A DNA stretch of 64,000 bases from contig NC_045145.1 in NCBI RefSeq assembly GCF_008831285.2, forward strand, positions 682,001-746,000, read 5' to 3'. Both the position numbers and the translations under genes were made by a program. This document shows positions 1-12,324 of this stretch, piece by piece. This DNA is from Nymphaea colorata (lineage: Eukaryota; Streptophyta; Magnoliopsida; Nymphaeales; Nymphaeaceae). The notes below the pieces were generated by a model. It did no database searches, was not told the DNA's origin, and worked only from the letters and a program-made list of their open reading frames with translations. Position 1 is the stretch's first letter. Each line of letters starts with the position of its first letter.

Positions 1-26
1 TATCTCTCTCTCTCTCTATGTATATG

Positions 27-58
<32 letters not shown>

Positions 59-70
59 TATATATATATG
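1..70. repeat. (CT)n/(TA)n microsatellite
   Basis: The window opens with a CT tract that turns into a long TA tract. It is a simple sequence repeat with no coding value. Confidence 0.95.
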
Positions 71-596
71 TTGATTATTGACAACCAAGCATCTGTTCCA
101 AGAGGAACAGATGCACCTGGATGCAAGAACATTCGAACAAGATGTTTCTGTTCATGCTGCACATGGGATAGGAACCAGACGCAATTATGGCAACAGTTCT
201 TATTCTACAACAATTATGCCAAGGGTAACACCAAAATAATTACCCTCATGGTCACTTTGAGCAAGATAGTCAGAAGACTTAGAACTAAAGTCTCAATAAA
301 CTTATATGCATACCCTATATTACATCCCAGAACACAAAAGTCAGATTCCTTTAGGTCCAAAGCCTTCTCTCGTGCTACAGGGAACAAACAGAAGGCTTAT
401 GCTTTAGCAAGCAGCATCAGCCAAAGAGTTGGGTACTTTACCCATCCCTATTTGCTAAAATAACAGGAAACAGAAAGAAAATGATTGAAACCTTTCAAGC
501 ACGAGGACATACAGAGAATCAACATATCATGCAAGACCACTTGACTATATGTAGCTTCGAAGAGATTTTGGCAATTCAATCTGTATCATGCAGGAG
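71..596. other. No supported gene
   Basis: A 131-codon open frame lies here, but its translation matches no family I know and shows no compositional or domain support. I see no RNA gene or repeat in the stretch. Confidence 0.5.
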
Positions 597-1985
597 CAAA
601 CATGTGTGTGTAGTATCCCAATCACACCTGAAGATTGTAGTAACCTTAATCAAATCAGGGCCTACATGCTAAAAATAATAATAAAAATTTCTATTCCAAT
701 AGAGACTAACATACTTCTCTTCAAGTGCATTAATCATTAAAAAGAAATTTAAGATTTTTAGTTTGACATGACTCAGGTCCCACTGAAAGTGAAAAATATA
801 GTGTTCTGTGTTTGAATGAGAGCACCAAACAGAGTTTAATTTTTACCATAAATTAAGGATTCAAGTTTAATCTTTAACTTAGATTAGAATTCTTCTGAAC
901 TCATTAAAATGAAAATATAAATATGAAAGGATATGGCCAAATTCTGGGCACAGCCAAAATTGAGTTTGTCTTCAAGGAATGGAAAATTTGAAAATAGAAA
1001 TGTAGAACAGATGCATGGACAGCGAAGAATATTCTCATTAATAGAAGTGGGGATATAGAAGCTACATAATAACTAAAAAGAGTAAAAGCTTCATAATCAG
1101 TCAATCATCTCCTCAGATTCCTTTCTATTGGTGGGGAAAGAGCATGAAAAAAAAGAGGAAGGGGTGTTGAATAACCAATCACTGTAGCCTAAGTGAATTG
1201 TATGGAACGGTTAAGCCTTGGCCAATACCCGAATTGAGTGTAACCATTCAGCACCTGTGGCTGTGTACAGGTTCGGTGGTAATGACTGGAGCAAACATGC
1301 GTGTGTAGTATCTCAATCACACCTAAAGTTTGCAGTAACTTTAATCAAATGAGGGCCTATGTGCAAAAAATATAATAAAAAAATTATATTCAATAAAGAC
1401 TGATGTATTTATCTTCAAGTGCATTAATCCTTAAAAAGAAATTCAAGATTTTCAGTTTGGCATAACTCAGGTTCCACTGAAAGTGCAAATATAGTGCTTT
1501 GTGTTTGAATGAGAGGACAGAGCGGATACTGTATCTTAAGTATCCAAGCCAAGTTTAATCTTTAACTCAGATTAGAATTCTTCTGAACTCGTTAAAAGGA
1601 AAATGGAAATATGAAAGGCTACGGCCAAATTATGGGCACAGCCTAAATTAATCTCTGTCTTCAATGGAGGGGAAATTCAAAAATAGAAATGGGGAAGAGA
1701 TGCCTGGACAACAAAGAATATTCTCATTAATAGAAGTGGGGATGTAGAAGCTACAGAATAACTAAAAAGAGTAAAAGCTTCATAATAAGTCTATCCTCTC
1801 CTTGCATTCTTTTCTATTGGAGGGGAAAGAGCATGAAAAAAAGAGAGGGCAGGGTGTTGGATAACCAATCACTGTAGCCTGAGTTAATTGTATGGAATGG
1901 TTAAACCTTGGCCAACACCATAATCGAGTGTAACCATTTGAAACCTGTGGCTGTGGCCAGGTTTGGTGGTGATGGCTGGAGAAGG
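597..1985. repeat. Two-copy tandem repeat, unit about 692 bp
   Basis: The sequence from about 597 to 1,292 recurs from about 1,293 to 1,985. Shared landmarks are GTGTGTAGTATC at 603 and 1,298, TTCAAGTGCATTAATC at 720 and 1,411, and GGAAAGAGCATGAAAA at 1,134 and 1,826. Identity by eye is in the 80s of percent, with small indels. No reading frame is conserved between the copies, so a non-coding duplication of moderate age is the best reading. Confidence 0.85.
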
Positions 1986-4269
1986 GACCAGGGTTGAGTG
2001 GCTCTGGTTCGACTAAATGAGCCCACAAAATTTGGCTTGTCTGATTTTGATGATAAAAAGGCATGGGGTAATTCTGGTTGGTATTGTTTGCTAGAAAAAA
2101 ATCAAACGAAAGGAGAGAGAGGAGGGAGGGAGGGGGTAGAAGCTTCACATTTGTACAAATAAATTTATTACAAGATATGGAAATTGCATGTCAAATGAAT
2201 GCCAACCAACCATCTCTATACCATATTTTCAATCGCTTCCCAAAAAGTCTTATAAAAATGGGGAAGATAAAAGAGCTGATGTGCCCATGCCCATGGAAAC
2301 TAGATCAACCAAATCCTAAACAATCAAAAGAAGAAAAAGAAGCAAAGAACCAGAATACCTCATCTTCCTAACTCCTGTATCTTCAACCCAAGCCAGACGA
2401 AACAGAAAGAGAAGGAACAAATCCACGTTAGTCACATCATCCAAACATGAGATTCTGCATTCTCAGCACAGGCAACAAAAAATCAAACAAAAAAAAAACC
2501 ACAATTGAAACGACTGAAAATATAAAGGAAACCCTACGTTCCTTCTGTCACATGTGACAGTCAAGCAAATCAACAATACATGAGAAATCCAGACATTAAT
2601 CCACAGAATTAATGCTGGAGCTAATGAATATGTTGGGCGAAATGTGAGGGTCAAAGGAAACAAAGACATTAATCCACAAAAGAAAACAACTAACATGCGG
2701 CCACCTTAAACAAAAATTTCAAAGAAAAAGCCCATATCCCCCTTAATATGTGGCCTGATTTCTCAAGCTCTTTCTTTGCCTTCTACCAAGAGTTGGTCAC
2801 CAGTGCATCCCTTAATTCTCGCGCTCATCCAATTGAGCCGACTGCAAGTGGATTACATTTCATGGCCAATTTAAGAATGAGACTGGCCAGATTTTAATTA
2901 ATTTTTAATATTTCTTGAAATTTTTATTAACCATATATTTTCTCTTATTTTCAACAAATATTCGAAAACCAAACTCCTATTCGACCCGAGCGAACCAGCA
3001 ATTCGGTGATTGCTGCAAGCGGAGGAGATGAACAACAACATGACGATGGCGAGGTGAGCAACCAGCAAACTGAGCAAGGAGAAATGATAGAAAAGGAGCA
3101 ACAAAGTAGGTGAATCATGGATTTTTTGATGAAGCAGAAAAATTCGGGAAGCAATGACAGAGTTGAGGAACCTTTCTTCTTCTTCGCCTCTTCTATCAGC
3201 GACAATCGGTCGATTGTGATGGATGCTTGACATCAGTGCATGCTGCAATGGCAAGGGCCACAGGGATGAGCGGAAGGTGGATTTTGACCACAAAGGGGGT
3301 GAGGGATTGGCTTTATTGTCACAAGTAACACATCTTTTTTATGTTGAGATTTAGGAAAGGGTCTACAAACCGATCCTAATGGCTTGATCCTAATTCCAGT
3401 TTGCAACATTTGTTGTAGTGAGTACTCACCGGTGGAAACCATGATGGATCGGGAGGGAGAGAAGGAGAGAGATAATGTAGAGGCAGAGAGAGAGGCGATG
3501 CATTAGAGGCGATTTGAAGGCAAGAAGGAAGTTGATATGGAAGAGCAATCAACACACACGAGGGTAGCACGAGAGAAATCCAACCGACATAATCTGCCTT
3601 TTTAAGACATTATGCCCAAACAAGAATCTGAAGCCTCCAATTGATGTGGTTATAGAAAACAGGAACTTTCCAACTGCATATCCAACTAACCTTTTTGTTG
3701 TACTAGAAGGCGCTAGTAAAAAGAAAGATGCCGCAGCGAGACGAAGAGGAACAAAACGCAATCATTCCAACCTCTCTGTTTTGTCATGCATTCAATCTTT
3801 TGTTGTTTAAAAGAATGGGGAAATCCTAGATTTACATTACGCTTCTGCGACTTAACTGGTGGGTTTGAGGGGAGAAAGAGAAAGAGAGAGAAAAAAAGGT
3901 GGGAAAGGTTATCGCACAACTGTGGTTCACACAAAATATGCAAATGGCTTGGGTGGGAAAACTCATTCATTGTCCTGACCAAATGTAGAGGTTATTCAGT
4001 ATGGTTCTCGTCCTAAAGTATTGGTCATAGGGCATAAACAAAAATATTGTAGTGACAGCGTGCTAGCATGAATTGTATTTGTACATGCCTGCAGTTGAGA
4101 CACTATGTCTTGTTTAGATAGTCTATCAAAACTGGGTTCTGAAATGTAATAATATATTCTGTTGTGACCATCATGAGGTATACATATGTGACGTTATGCA
4201 TAGTATCTTAATATGGATGATGGTTAACATACTCATGCCCATCTCTCCCTTTAACATGTAAATTTGATG
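1986..4269. other. No supported gene
   Basis: Open frames of 60-130 codons occur on both strands, but they overlap each other and match nothing I recognise. Purine-rich tracts lie near 2,100-2,140, 3,450-3,500 and 3,870-3,900. I see no transposon ends or RNA gene. Confidence 0.5.
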
Positions 4270-4740
4270 ATAGAAATTCTTTTTGTAGACACGATTTTAT
4301 TTGAAAGAATAATAAAACGAATCCTACAGTCGCTTTATTGCAATCTGGTTTGTTTTGCTATTTATGACCTCTTTGTAAACGTCTTTTTATCGTAAAACCA
4401 GTTCATATAGTATCATTGTTGCATTTAATTTTTCTGAGTGCTTATTTCCTACTTGTAAGCATGATATTACTTGAGTCTATCATAAAATAAATCATGTAGT
4501 TCTGTTATCGCATGTTTTTTTGTTCTTATCGCATTCTTGTAAACCCAAATTTATTTTAGGATATCATAAAATGAATATTGCATTTGCATTATTAGAATCT
4601 ATTTTGTCTGATTGCTTATTGCCTTTTATTAAGCACCATGTTATCGTAAAACCAATCCATACAATGATATTATTGCTTTTAATTTTTCTAAGTGTTATCA
4701 CATCGTTGTAAACCTATTTTATTTGACCTATGTCTTAAAC
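4270..4740. repeat. Degenerate tandem repeat, period about 255 bp
   Basis: A block with TATCGTAAAACCA, TTTAATTTTTCT and CTTGTAAGC near 4,388-4,460 recurs with changes near 4,643-4,715, and further TTGTAAAC plus ATCATAAAAT motifs lie between. It is AT-rich and non-coding, perhaps a decayed satellite or LTR segment. Confidence 0.6.
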
Positions 4741-5413
4741 AATCCTACAATTGTGTAAGCAAAGATAATAAGACTCAATCAGAGAGCTAGGAGTGCCTTG
4801 TAATACTACATGCTCACGACTATAGAGAGCCTACTTGCTTGCTCCTGAACAACAAAAAAGAAAAATGGCACAAATCAATAAAAAAAAGTTCACTGTTACT
4901 ACCCTCTGCTAGACTCTATTCACCAAGGAACCCCATAGCACTGAATCTCTTCTTTGGCCAAATCTGCTATCTTTGTCATCAGTGGGGTCAGTTGATAATG
5001 AGCCCTGCAATGTGCAGCATGAGCAACCAAAGAAAGAAAAAGTTTGGGGCATATTCCACATCAGTAAAAAAAACGAGAAAGGAGAAACAGATAAAAAAAA
5101 GAATAAAAAATGAGGGGCCTGATTTGCCATAGAACACTATGTCACCCAGTGCGGCAACTGTGGTGATGCACCCACGCATGTCTGCGAACCAGATTGCACG
5201 CTGCCCTCACCTTATTGATTTCAATTTTTCAGTTTTTTTATCAAATTTGATATTATTAATATATTATAATAATGAATTAATAATAATAACGCTGCGCCAC
5301 CGCACCGCAATTTTTCGAGATGTATCGCACTGGCACCGGCACCTGCACGCATACCCGTGCACCGGTGACATAGCAGAACACCCTCAAAGAAAGAAATGTG
5401 GAAGAAACTTGAG
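4741..5413. other. No supported gene
   Basis: I see no recognisable gene or transposon end. A GC-richer stretch at 5,289-5,380 (CACCGGCACC-like motifs) stands out from the AT-rich surroundings and runs toward the assembly gap. Confidence 0.5.
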
Positions 5414-5513
5414 NNNNNNNNNNNNNNNNNNNNNNNNNNNNNNNNNNNNNNNNNNNNNNNNNNNNNNNNNNNNNNNNNNNNNNNNNNNNNNNNNNNNNNN
5501 NNNNNNNNNNNNN
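5414..5513. other. Assembly gap (100 N)
   Basis: Exactly 100 consecutive N, the usual length of an unknown-size scaffold gap. The true distance across it is unknown, and any reading frame crossing it is meaningless. Confidence 0.98.
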
Positions 5514-6639
5514 TTCAACTTACACATGGGTGATCTCGTTTTTGCAGCAGGAGAGGTTGATGTCCCTGACACTTGAAATAGAGATTGACTGCCTACTAAC
5601 TCCCACCTTATCAAGCCATTGCACGAACCCCCTCAAGAACGGATTGGATCCATTGGATGCAAAAAAAATGACGATAAATTTCAAATCAATTTATTTTGTG
5701 CTTGACACAATTCTCTTTTTTCCAGTCCTTTATTGGTGGCTTCTCTACCCGAACCTCATAGAGTTTATCATGCTTCCTCTCATAGCATTAGTATAACTTC
5801 ATGGCTTCTTTTTTCGCAAGAAGCGGATAGCAGGTGGAATGAATTGCTCTTCATCAATCTCTTGGCACTTGAAGAATATTTAAGAACTTTGCAGCTCAGC
5901 CTTCTTGACTTTATCCATCTGAGCAGCCATTAATATGTCATCATACTTTAGTAAAACTGCATTCGATCTGGGAAGATTGAGGTGATTATATTGCTAATCT
6001 CTTGCTTTGAAACTTGGGTCCTTACATTCGCTTTATATGTAGTTATAGAGTTATTTGCATTTGACATCATGCCTCTCAAGCTTTCCTCTAATAACCCTTT
6101 TTACTTCATCTATATGACTAGCCCATTAATATGTCCCAAAGATTAAGGCAGGTTCAAAAAACGCTAGAACTATTGTTACATAAACCTGTCCCAATCTTTG
6201 GAAATCTTTGGAGTAGATTTATCGGATGCGGATAAAGCATCCCTACTGCCAAATGACACCTAAAAGCTCCCTTAATTCATGTATTTCATATAGATTACTA
6301 ATTATTCTATGACTTCAATTTTTTTTTTTTGGTAGTTTAGAGGCATGACTTAGTTTGACCAACATATGCATGTTTATACATTCCCCTTTCTAGAAGCAAC
6401 TGATCATGTATCAAAATCATACCAAGAAATGTGGTTCAGGAAGAAAACACAACTAGAAATTTCTACCAGGCATAATCCCAGCTTAACTCCCCATTTAATT
6501 ATTTTCACGAAATTGTCGCTTCCTTGAGGTCAACAAGATGTATAATCTTGAACTAATACAAAATAAAGTGATGCATAGACTGGAAAAAATTAGATACACC
6601 ACAATTGATAAATATCAAACACTTGTGACAACCTTCCGT
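5514..6639. other. No supported gene; possible MITE remnant
   Basis: No gene is recognisable. Near 6,140-6,265 the text ends in CTGCCAAATGACACCT, resembling the GGTNCCRTTTGGCA-type end of the MITEs at 10.1, 31.6 and 52.7 kb, so a diverged copy may lie here. Confidence 0.4.
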
Positions 6640-6654
6640 CTCGATAAACCGTAG

Positions 6655-6835
6655 CTTCCTCTTTGGTGAAGATCAAGATGGAGCCACCGTAGGGCTCGCA
6701 TGTTCCTGGCCCTACCTAAAAAAATAAAATAAGAATTACATGTAAATTTTAGAAAATTTTACTTGTTTTATATAAAAATTCTCAAAAATAATATTTTGGC
6801 CCTAGACAAGATTTCTGGCTCAGCCCCGTTTAGCT
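6655..6835. repeat. Dispersed short repeat, hAT/Tip100-like MITE candidate
   Basis: A G/C-rich edge (GGAGCCACCG, TGGCCCTACC) is followed by an AT-rich core with TTACATGTAAATTTT and TATAAAAATTCTC, then CAGCCCCG. The same core recurs near 11.03, 28.6, 32.4, 34.76, 46.2 and 49.8 kb. Some copies end in a variant of TGGCTCCGCCCCTG, which resembles Tip100-type hAT termini. Target duplications are not clear, so the class is inferred. Confidence 0.55.
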
Positions 6836-7714
6836 GATGAATATGCTTAGCAACAAGACAAGAGATCAATCTATCTTCTCCCCAAGTTTCATCTTGACTC
6901 GCTCATCTGAGATCTCTGGACATACCAAAGCCCCTTTTTGCTGCGATTAGAAAGTGGAAGTATCAAGATTAATCTTGCTTTCTTTTTGCAATTGTTTCTA
7001 GGGTGGTGTTTGGAAGTTTTCGTTGCAAGGGTCGAACTTTCAAAATTTTAACGAAAGTTGAAATATATTTTTTTATATTGGTTAATTTAAAATTTAAAAT
7101 TTACATATAAAATGTTGATTTTTATTATTTTTATATTTTCTAAACAAGAACACATAATAGAGAGTATTTTGATCAACACGTGATGGACCAGCCATTGCAT
7201 GCATTGTTGTTAAGGCATATCGTTCATATCGAAGTAAAACAGTCCGAGATCCAAGATCCACAATAAGGAAAACAAAGGGGACGAAGGGGATTAGTTTGGT
7301 GGTCCCTCTGTACCCACTCTTTGCAGAGAGCGTGTTCCAACTCCACACATGGTTCCACGGGACCAGAGTGCCGTGTTTGACTATGATTCCCTTTTCATTT
7401 GTTCGTTGGTACCGACAAACCTTTTTCACGCAACTCGGAGAGTTGTCCCCTAAGCGACAAGAAAAACAGTGGCGAACTGCCATTCCCAACTCAAACCAAC
7501 CCTCTTTCGATATTCAACTCAGATCGGTGTACCGACTCGGCCTTAACAGTATAAAACCGAGTCTATCAAGTGCAAAACTCGTTGGTCGGATGGTAGTGAT
7601 TCCAAGTAGCTCAGGAACTTCCTTTTATTATCTAGACATGTCCAGGAAACATTTCCTGCCCTAAATTGAACAGACCCATTGAACGAGGTAGATCTCTCTG
7701 TTGGCCTCTAAAAA

Positions 7715-7775
7715 TGCAATCTCTCTCTCTCTCTCCATATATATATATATATATACATATACTCTCTCTCCATCT
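7715..7775. repeat. (CT)n/(AT)n microsatellite
   Basis: A compound CT then TA repeat. It has an expanded counterpart at 29,517-29,590 in the duplicated block. Confidence 0.9.
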
Positions 7776-7875
7776 CTATAATCGAAAGAAGCGAACTCCC
7801 AATACCAAATTGTAAACTGAAGATGAAAACACACACTTTGTTCAAAAAAGCAGTGGAAAAGGACACTAGTGTCAT

Positions 7876-8035
7876 AACGTGAGGAGGTAAGCAGGCAGCA
7901 GGGTCAGGCCATGCCGTACCAAGAATCCGATCCGAGACTCAACCCGTTCGAGCTCACTGCGGAGCCAACGACTCGGCGAGGTTGGTAGAGAATGAGATGC
8001 ACCCATCGACGTCCACTCTCACCAAGCCGGTTTTT
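7876..8035 (-). pseudogene. PII-2-like LRR protein, 3'-end relic
   Basis: The minus strand reads TGLVRVDVDGCIS, then NLAESLA, a stop and a frame change. This parallels TGLVRVEANGCIS...NLAESLA at the C terminus of the larger copy at 29,835-30,560. Only about the last 50 codons are present. An extra TCT-type insertion, a premature stop and frame breaks separate the matching segments, and the homology ends in a run of T at about 8,030. It is a dead fragment left by segmental duplication; the parental gene would encode a GPI-anchored LRR protein. Confidence 0.8.
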
Positions 8036-8040
8036 TTCAC

Positions 8041-9339
8041 CTCAGGGTAATGCTCTCACTATTTTTCACCTTGCATGTCGATCCATCCCTTTTGCAGTAC
8101 AAATGGTTGATGCTATGAGAGGAGTTCCCTTTAGTGCTAACTGAGAATGCAATCAAACCCTTGAGGCTCTGTTTCAGGGGTGGCTTGATTATGATTTCAT
8201 TTCTCATTCTTTTGTATACTCTCTTCTGCTTCTTCCTACATCATTCGTACTGTTTCCATTGTCGCAAATGGAAAGACTAAACCTGTACCAGGGCTTCCTG
8301 TGTTGTGGGGGTCTCTCTTACAGAATATGTTTGGATTATTTTTTTTCTCCTCGGATGAACTTGTGTTCTTCATCGTTGCCCTTGTCATCTCAAACTTGGG
8401 AACAACTAGGCTCATATATAGGAGACAAAAATTATGAAGTTTTGCATTTGAACATTTCAATCAGTCTTTGACATTTGAAAACTTTGGTCAATAAATTGGT
8501 TGTGGCAATATTTTGCAAAAGAAAAAATAAAAGAAAAGAAATTCTTGAAATTTCTCCAAATCCATGGAAAAGTTGAAATTTCATCTTTTCCTGCATTCTT
8601 ATGTTTTCCAAACGTCACATTATTAGCATGTGTTAAAAATTTTGGTTTTTTGAAAGTTTAGTAAGTAAAAAGTTTAATAATTATATTTTTCTGCCATAAC
8701 AATGACTGAAATTCCTAATTGATGGGATTCCTTGAAACTTTGGTGGCCTATCAAATCAGAGTTTTAGAATTAGTGTCTTAGCTTTTCTTATCACTTTCAA
8801 ACAACTCCCTATATTACTTGCAGCAGTGAAATCTTTTTTCCGTAGTGAAATAAAATGTGATCAGATTGGAGCTTTCAATCATCAAATCTCAAGGTCATGT
8901 ACATTTCACATCATCCAGACTTTGCATATGACATCTAACAATAAGAGATGGCATGAATAAATATGAAATTCTTAATGACTTCTGTCAAATTTTGTTCCTT
9001 TCTTCGACTGTTCAAATTTACATGCTTTGATCAAGGTTGATCAGTTGATTACTAAGCCAAATAAGAGGTAAAACAGGATTTATCAAAAAGAACTAAACTT
9101 TCAACTGCCTCTGCCAGGAGTTCATCGAAAATTTATAATCTGCTATTTTTTAAATACAAAATCTGCCCTATACACACACACACACACACGTACATACACA
9201 CATATACATATATGATAGAGTTTTTAATTTTGATTATCTACCAAAGTTTCTTATTAGCTATCTCTATTGCATGACACGTGCATGCCAGTAGGGAATAATT
9301 TGAGGAGTTTGTATCTTTTGTTATTGATTGTCTTTCTGG
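8041..9339. other. No supported gene; (CA)n at 9,170
   Basis: I see no gene or transposon end. A short CA/TA microsatellite lies at about 9,170-9,215. Two open frames of about 70 codons overlap on opposite strands near 8.25-8.47 kb and match nothing I know. Confidence 0.5.
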
Positions 9340-9745
9340 AGTCCTGGGATTGGAGTTAAAATACATCTTCAACTATATATGTTTTTTGGGATATTCACTT
9401 ATCCATATTCAAATTCTGATTTGAATACAAACAATGGATCTAAAATTCAATATCACAATCTGAATTTCAAATTTGATTCAATTCTGGCTGATTTTCAAAA
9501 TGTAACAGCATTTGAATATAAGATTTTTATTTAAAATTAATTCCAATCCATTTCTGAACCTAAACCCGAATCCAGTTGGATATATATGTACATCCAAATC
9601 TGAATCAGGATCTAGTCAGATGTTGTTTCTTAAACCCAAACCCAATCCAATTTCTTAATTGGATGTTAAATTTTTTAACATATCCGACATTTTTTCAACT
9701 GGTTTGGTTGGATATCCAATTAAAATCAGATATATTGACAACCTA
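9340..9745. repeat. Degenerate GAATCTGAAT/ATCCAATT hexamer-type repeat
   Basis: Loose hexameric iterations (AATCTGAAT, ATCCAATTAAAATC, CCAAACCCAATCC) resemble the clearer GGATGTCAACGGATC...ATCCGAATCCGAAT elements at 33,775-34,175 and 36,390-36,660. The end at 9,680-9,745 is nearly the same as 31,140-31,235. It directly abuts the lipase exon fragment and probably truncated it. Confidence 0.65.
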
Positions 9746-9748
9746 ATT

Positions 9749-9841
9749 TGAGCGGAATTGGCTCTATATGACCTTTCAGCTATGATTGACCATATCCATT
9801 CAATGACAAATTTTAAAGTTCTCTTTGTTGGACTTTCACAG
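9749..9841 (+). pseudogene. Acid-lipase-like exon fragment (copy 1)
   Basis: The frame from 9,752 reads ELALYDLSAMIDHIHSMTN, then KVLFVGLSQ, followed at once by a GT donor dinucleotide (CAG|GTCATT). Plant lysosomal acid lipase/triacylglycerol lipase 2-type proteins have W-x-ELA-x-YDLPA-x-I-x-x-I then KV-x-x-VGHSQG here, with the serine as nucleophile. The nucleophile-elbow H is L in both window copies. Only this one exon is visible: upstream is a degenerate repeat, and I found no following exon. The family call rests on memory of the motif. Confidence 0.65.
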
Positions 9842-9965
9842 GTCATTTCTTTATTTTAGTTCTCCATGCTTTCTAACTTAATTTTGTTTAGCACTCAAAA
9901 TAATCTTATTCGATTATTTTATGGGAACTATAATGGCAAAAGATATGTGAGATGGTGATAGCGGC

Positions 9966-10030
9966 CACTACAAGAAAACCCCTTACCTCTGATGGGGCTT
10001 TTTCTCACCACCAACAGATCTAGGTGAAGC
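9966..10030. mobile_element. CACTA-type terminal sequence (solo end)
   Basis: CACTACAAGAAAACCCC begins at 9,966 and is followed by CTGATGGGGC, a short subterminal-like motif. CACTACAAGAAAA is the classic terminus of plant En/Spm (CACTA) transposons. A matching end, CACTACAAGAAAACCC, lies at 31,476 in the duplicated block. I see no opposite TTTTCTTGTAGTG end nearby and no transposase, so this is at most a truncated element. Confidence 0.45.
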
Positions 10031-10082
10031 TATGTACATCATAACTTGACTCGGCATATGTTTATATCTTATGTTGATCTTG

Positions 10083-10240
10083 GGTCCGTTTGGCAACAAT
10101 AACAGTATGTAACTGTTTCATATAATTGTCCCAATTATTAGGTAGATTTATGTAATATTAGGTTATAACATTCCATGAATCTACCTTAAATATTATGGCA
10201 GATATATATAACAATAATATCCTGTTGTGATTAGCAGACG
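10083..10240. mobile_element. Short MITE (GGGTCCGTTTGGCAACAA type), copy 1
   Basis: A segment of about 155 bp opens with GGGTCCGTTTGGCAACAATA and closes near CCTGTTGTGATTAGCAGACG. Similar segments lie at 31,568-31,740 and, inverted, at 52,722-52,880. The ends are imperfect inverted repeats around GGT...CAACAGT. It is non-autonomous and AT-rich; the superfamily is not decided. Confidence 0.5.
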
Positions 10241-12324
10241 ACCCCTAATTCCTGCTTTGTTCCTAGAGCTTCTACCATGCATCTTTGATCATGGACCCTT
10301 TCACCTGGATAATATGTTTAAGATGCTTATGTGAAGACATTTAAATGATATTTTGATTTTTTTTTTTTGTTGGAGCTAGATGTTCGTGGTTGTTGGCATG
10401 CATCAGCTACGTATCTTCCACAGGTATATATGACTGTGATATTTTTACAGTCTTATGTGAAATAATTGCTTATTTGTGTGCTTTAACTTATGGATTCTGG
10501 ATTTTTGTCATTTCAGTAACATAGGGTCCAAATACTAGAATCTGTATGTGATGGTCAGATCAACTCAGTGACTAATTATCATCTATAATCAGTATGACCA
10601 ATCACCAGGTTTGATTACTCGCTTGAAGCAAGATATGAGCATCAGAAATATATGTATATCTTGAAGAAAGATATGAGCATACTAATTGTGTGATTGATAT
10701 ACTCATGTACAGGCCTGAATGTGACAAACAACATTTAGGAAGCACTTTGATAAAATTGAAATCCATTTAATTGATTAAAACATCAATAAAATATGTTACG
10801 AAACATTTCCAAAAGAAAGCTCATTAAGTTCATGTTCTTTTGTTGCTATGATTTTTGATTGTTGGTTTTTTGGCTTTTGCCTAAATCATTAAGCTATGTT
10901 AATGCTTTGAGGTATGATACCAGTGACTATTACAATTCCATAATATCTAACAAGAAATTGTATATCAAGCCAAAATTGTTCGTAGTAATTTAGACAGATC
11001 CACAGTTACAACACACATCACGGATGGAGGCAGGGGCGCTGGCAGGGCCTTGGCCCCCAACCATCAAATTTTAAAAAAATTCAAACATTGAAATTTCATA
11101 AATTTAAGTTTAACGTATATAAAAAAGTTGAAAAATTTTAGTTTGGTCTATTAAAATTTTGAAACTATATTTCGGTTCTGACATATACATTCTAACATAG
11201 AGCACTGATGTGCTTGTGCAAGTAATGGAGATCTTATTTCTCTTGTGGATTAAATATTTGAGTACTGGTCATGCTATAAGTCGCCAAAGAAATGATTGTC
11301 AAATAATATGCTTTTTGGCTCCTTCAGTCTTACATAATAATTAAGCTCTATTTTTGTGTGTTTTGGTTTGCTTCTTGTTGTGTGTTTTTGAAGGGATGAG
11401 TCAACACCTAACATGTCCATGAATTTGACAAATATCTTAAGAATTAGACCGATAATTAAGGCCAACACACATAGTTGTCATATTTTACAACTCACCTACC
11501 AGGGGTCTTCCAAGCATTTCCTTGGATCCTGATTAGATAGATATTCGCCGCTATAAGTTCAACTGTCCTTAGGCTCTTTCTTCATAAGTTCGTGTGAATG
11601 CTGCAAACTGTAGGGTCCTAGTCTGTGCAGAAACAATACAAAAGAAAAAGACTTGGGCTTCTTTTTCAAAGAAATCAAATGTGGGTGGGTCCGGTAATGG
11701 ATCCGAAATTTCATTGCGCGTGAAAAAAAATCAAGGAAGACGCTCTTTCTTTCCAAACTCAAGGACAATATGTCTGATTATTTCAAAGAAACCAAATGTG
11801 GGTGGGTCCGTAGGGTTAATTCGTGGATGAGTCTTTATTTCCCTTTACCCCTTTTCTACTCTATTCTATTTCAACCAAAGTTGTGAATTGTCAAATTTTT
11901 TTTATATATATCCATAAATAGGTTTCTACCATAATCACGAATATTTGTTTTTGCTTTTTAAACAGGGAGGTCTGTCTATCGTATAATACAGTGAGCATGA
12001 AAAATAAAAAGCAAAAAATGCAAAAAAATAAGGTAAGTTTGTAGAAAATTGAAAAAAATATGAAAAAGACAGGAAAACCACGTTTTTTTGTTTTCACATT
12101 CTTTTCAAAATAATTATCTTTTTGCCGTTTTATTCAGCGGACTTATTTTTCGTGTTTTAGCACAGCTTTTTCAAAAAAAAAATGTGTTTTTTATTATTAT
12201 ATTTACTACCTAATTTTGGTTGTCATCTCTCACAACCTATCTGTAAGTGGTGGTTCTCATCGGTCATGAAAATGTTTGCAACTGCTAGGTTGCTTTGATT
12301 AGTGCAATATTATTGGCTTGAATC
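10240..12324. repeat. Upstream block of receptor kinase copy A (duplicated)
   Basis: This 2-kb non-coding stretch is matched, inverted, by about 44,400-47,060 upstream of copy B and partly in direct orientation by 31,740-32,600. An inverted fragment also lies at 52,440-52,720. Landmarks are CATTTAAATGATATTTTGATT, GTGAAATAATTGCTTATTTGTG and CCAATCACCAGGTTTGATTACTC. Conservation of order shows that copies A and B share a duplication that included several kilobases of upstream sequence. I see no gene inside. Confidence 0.85.
11027..11180. repeat. Dispersed short repeat (hAT-like MITE candidate)
   Basis: GGCAGGGGCGCTGGCAGGGC is followed by CCTTGGCCCCC and an AT-rich core ending in TTGAAACTATATTTCGGTTC. 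Near-identical segments lie at 32,403-32,550 and, inverted, at 46,240-46,420, in the corresponding places of the duplicated blocks. Confidence 0.6.

Larger units (their letters stand above)
6640..8040. repeat. Segmental duplicate of 28,590-30,010
   Basis: This block matches 28,590-30,010 in the same order and orientation. Shared landmarks are the GTAGGGCTCGCATG start, the AACACATAATAGAGAGTA run, the CGACAAACCTTT and GACTCGGAGAGTTGTCCC runs, the CT/TA microsatellite, and finally the tail of a PII-2-like LRR gene. Similarity is interrupted by small indels. Each copy carries the gene's 3' end and downstream flank, and this copy stops only about 50 codons into the gene. Confidence 0.85.

Noticed and set aside
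68-463. 131-codon open frame at the left edge
   Set aside because: No domain, no homologue I recognise and no splice context; such lengths occur by chance in this window.
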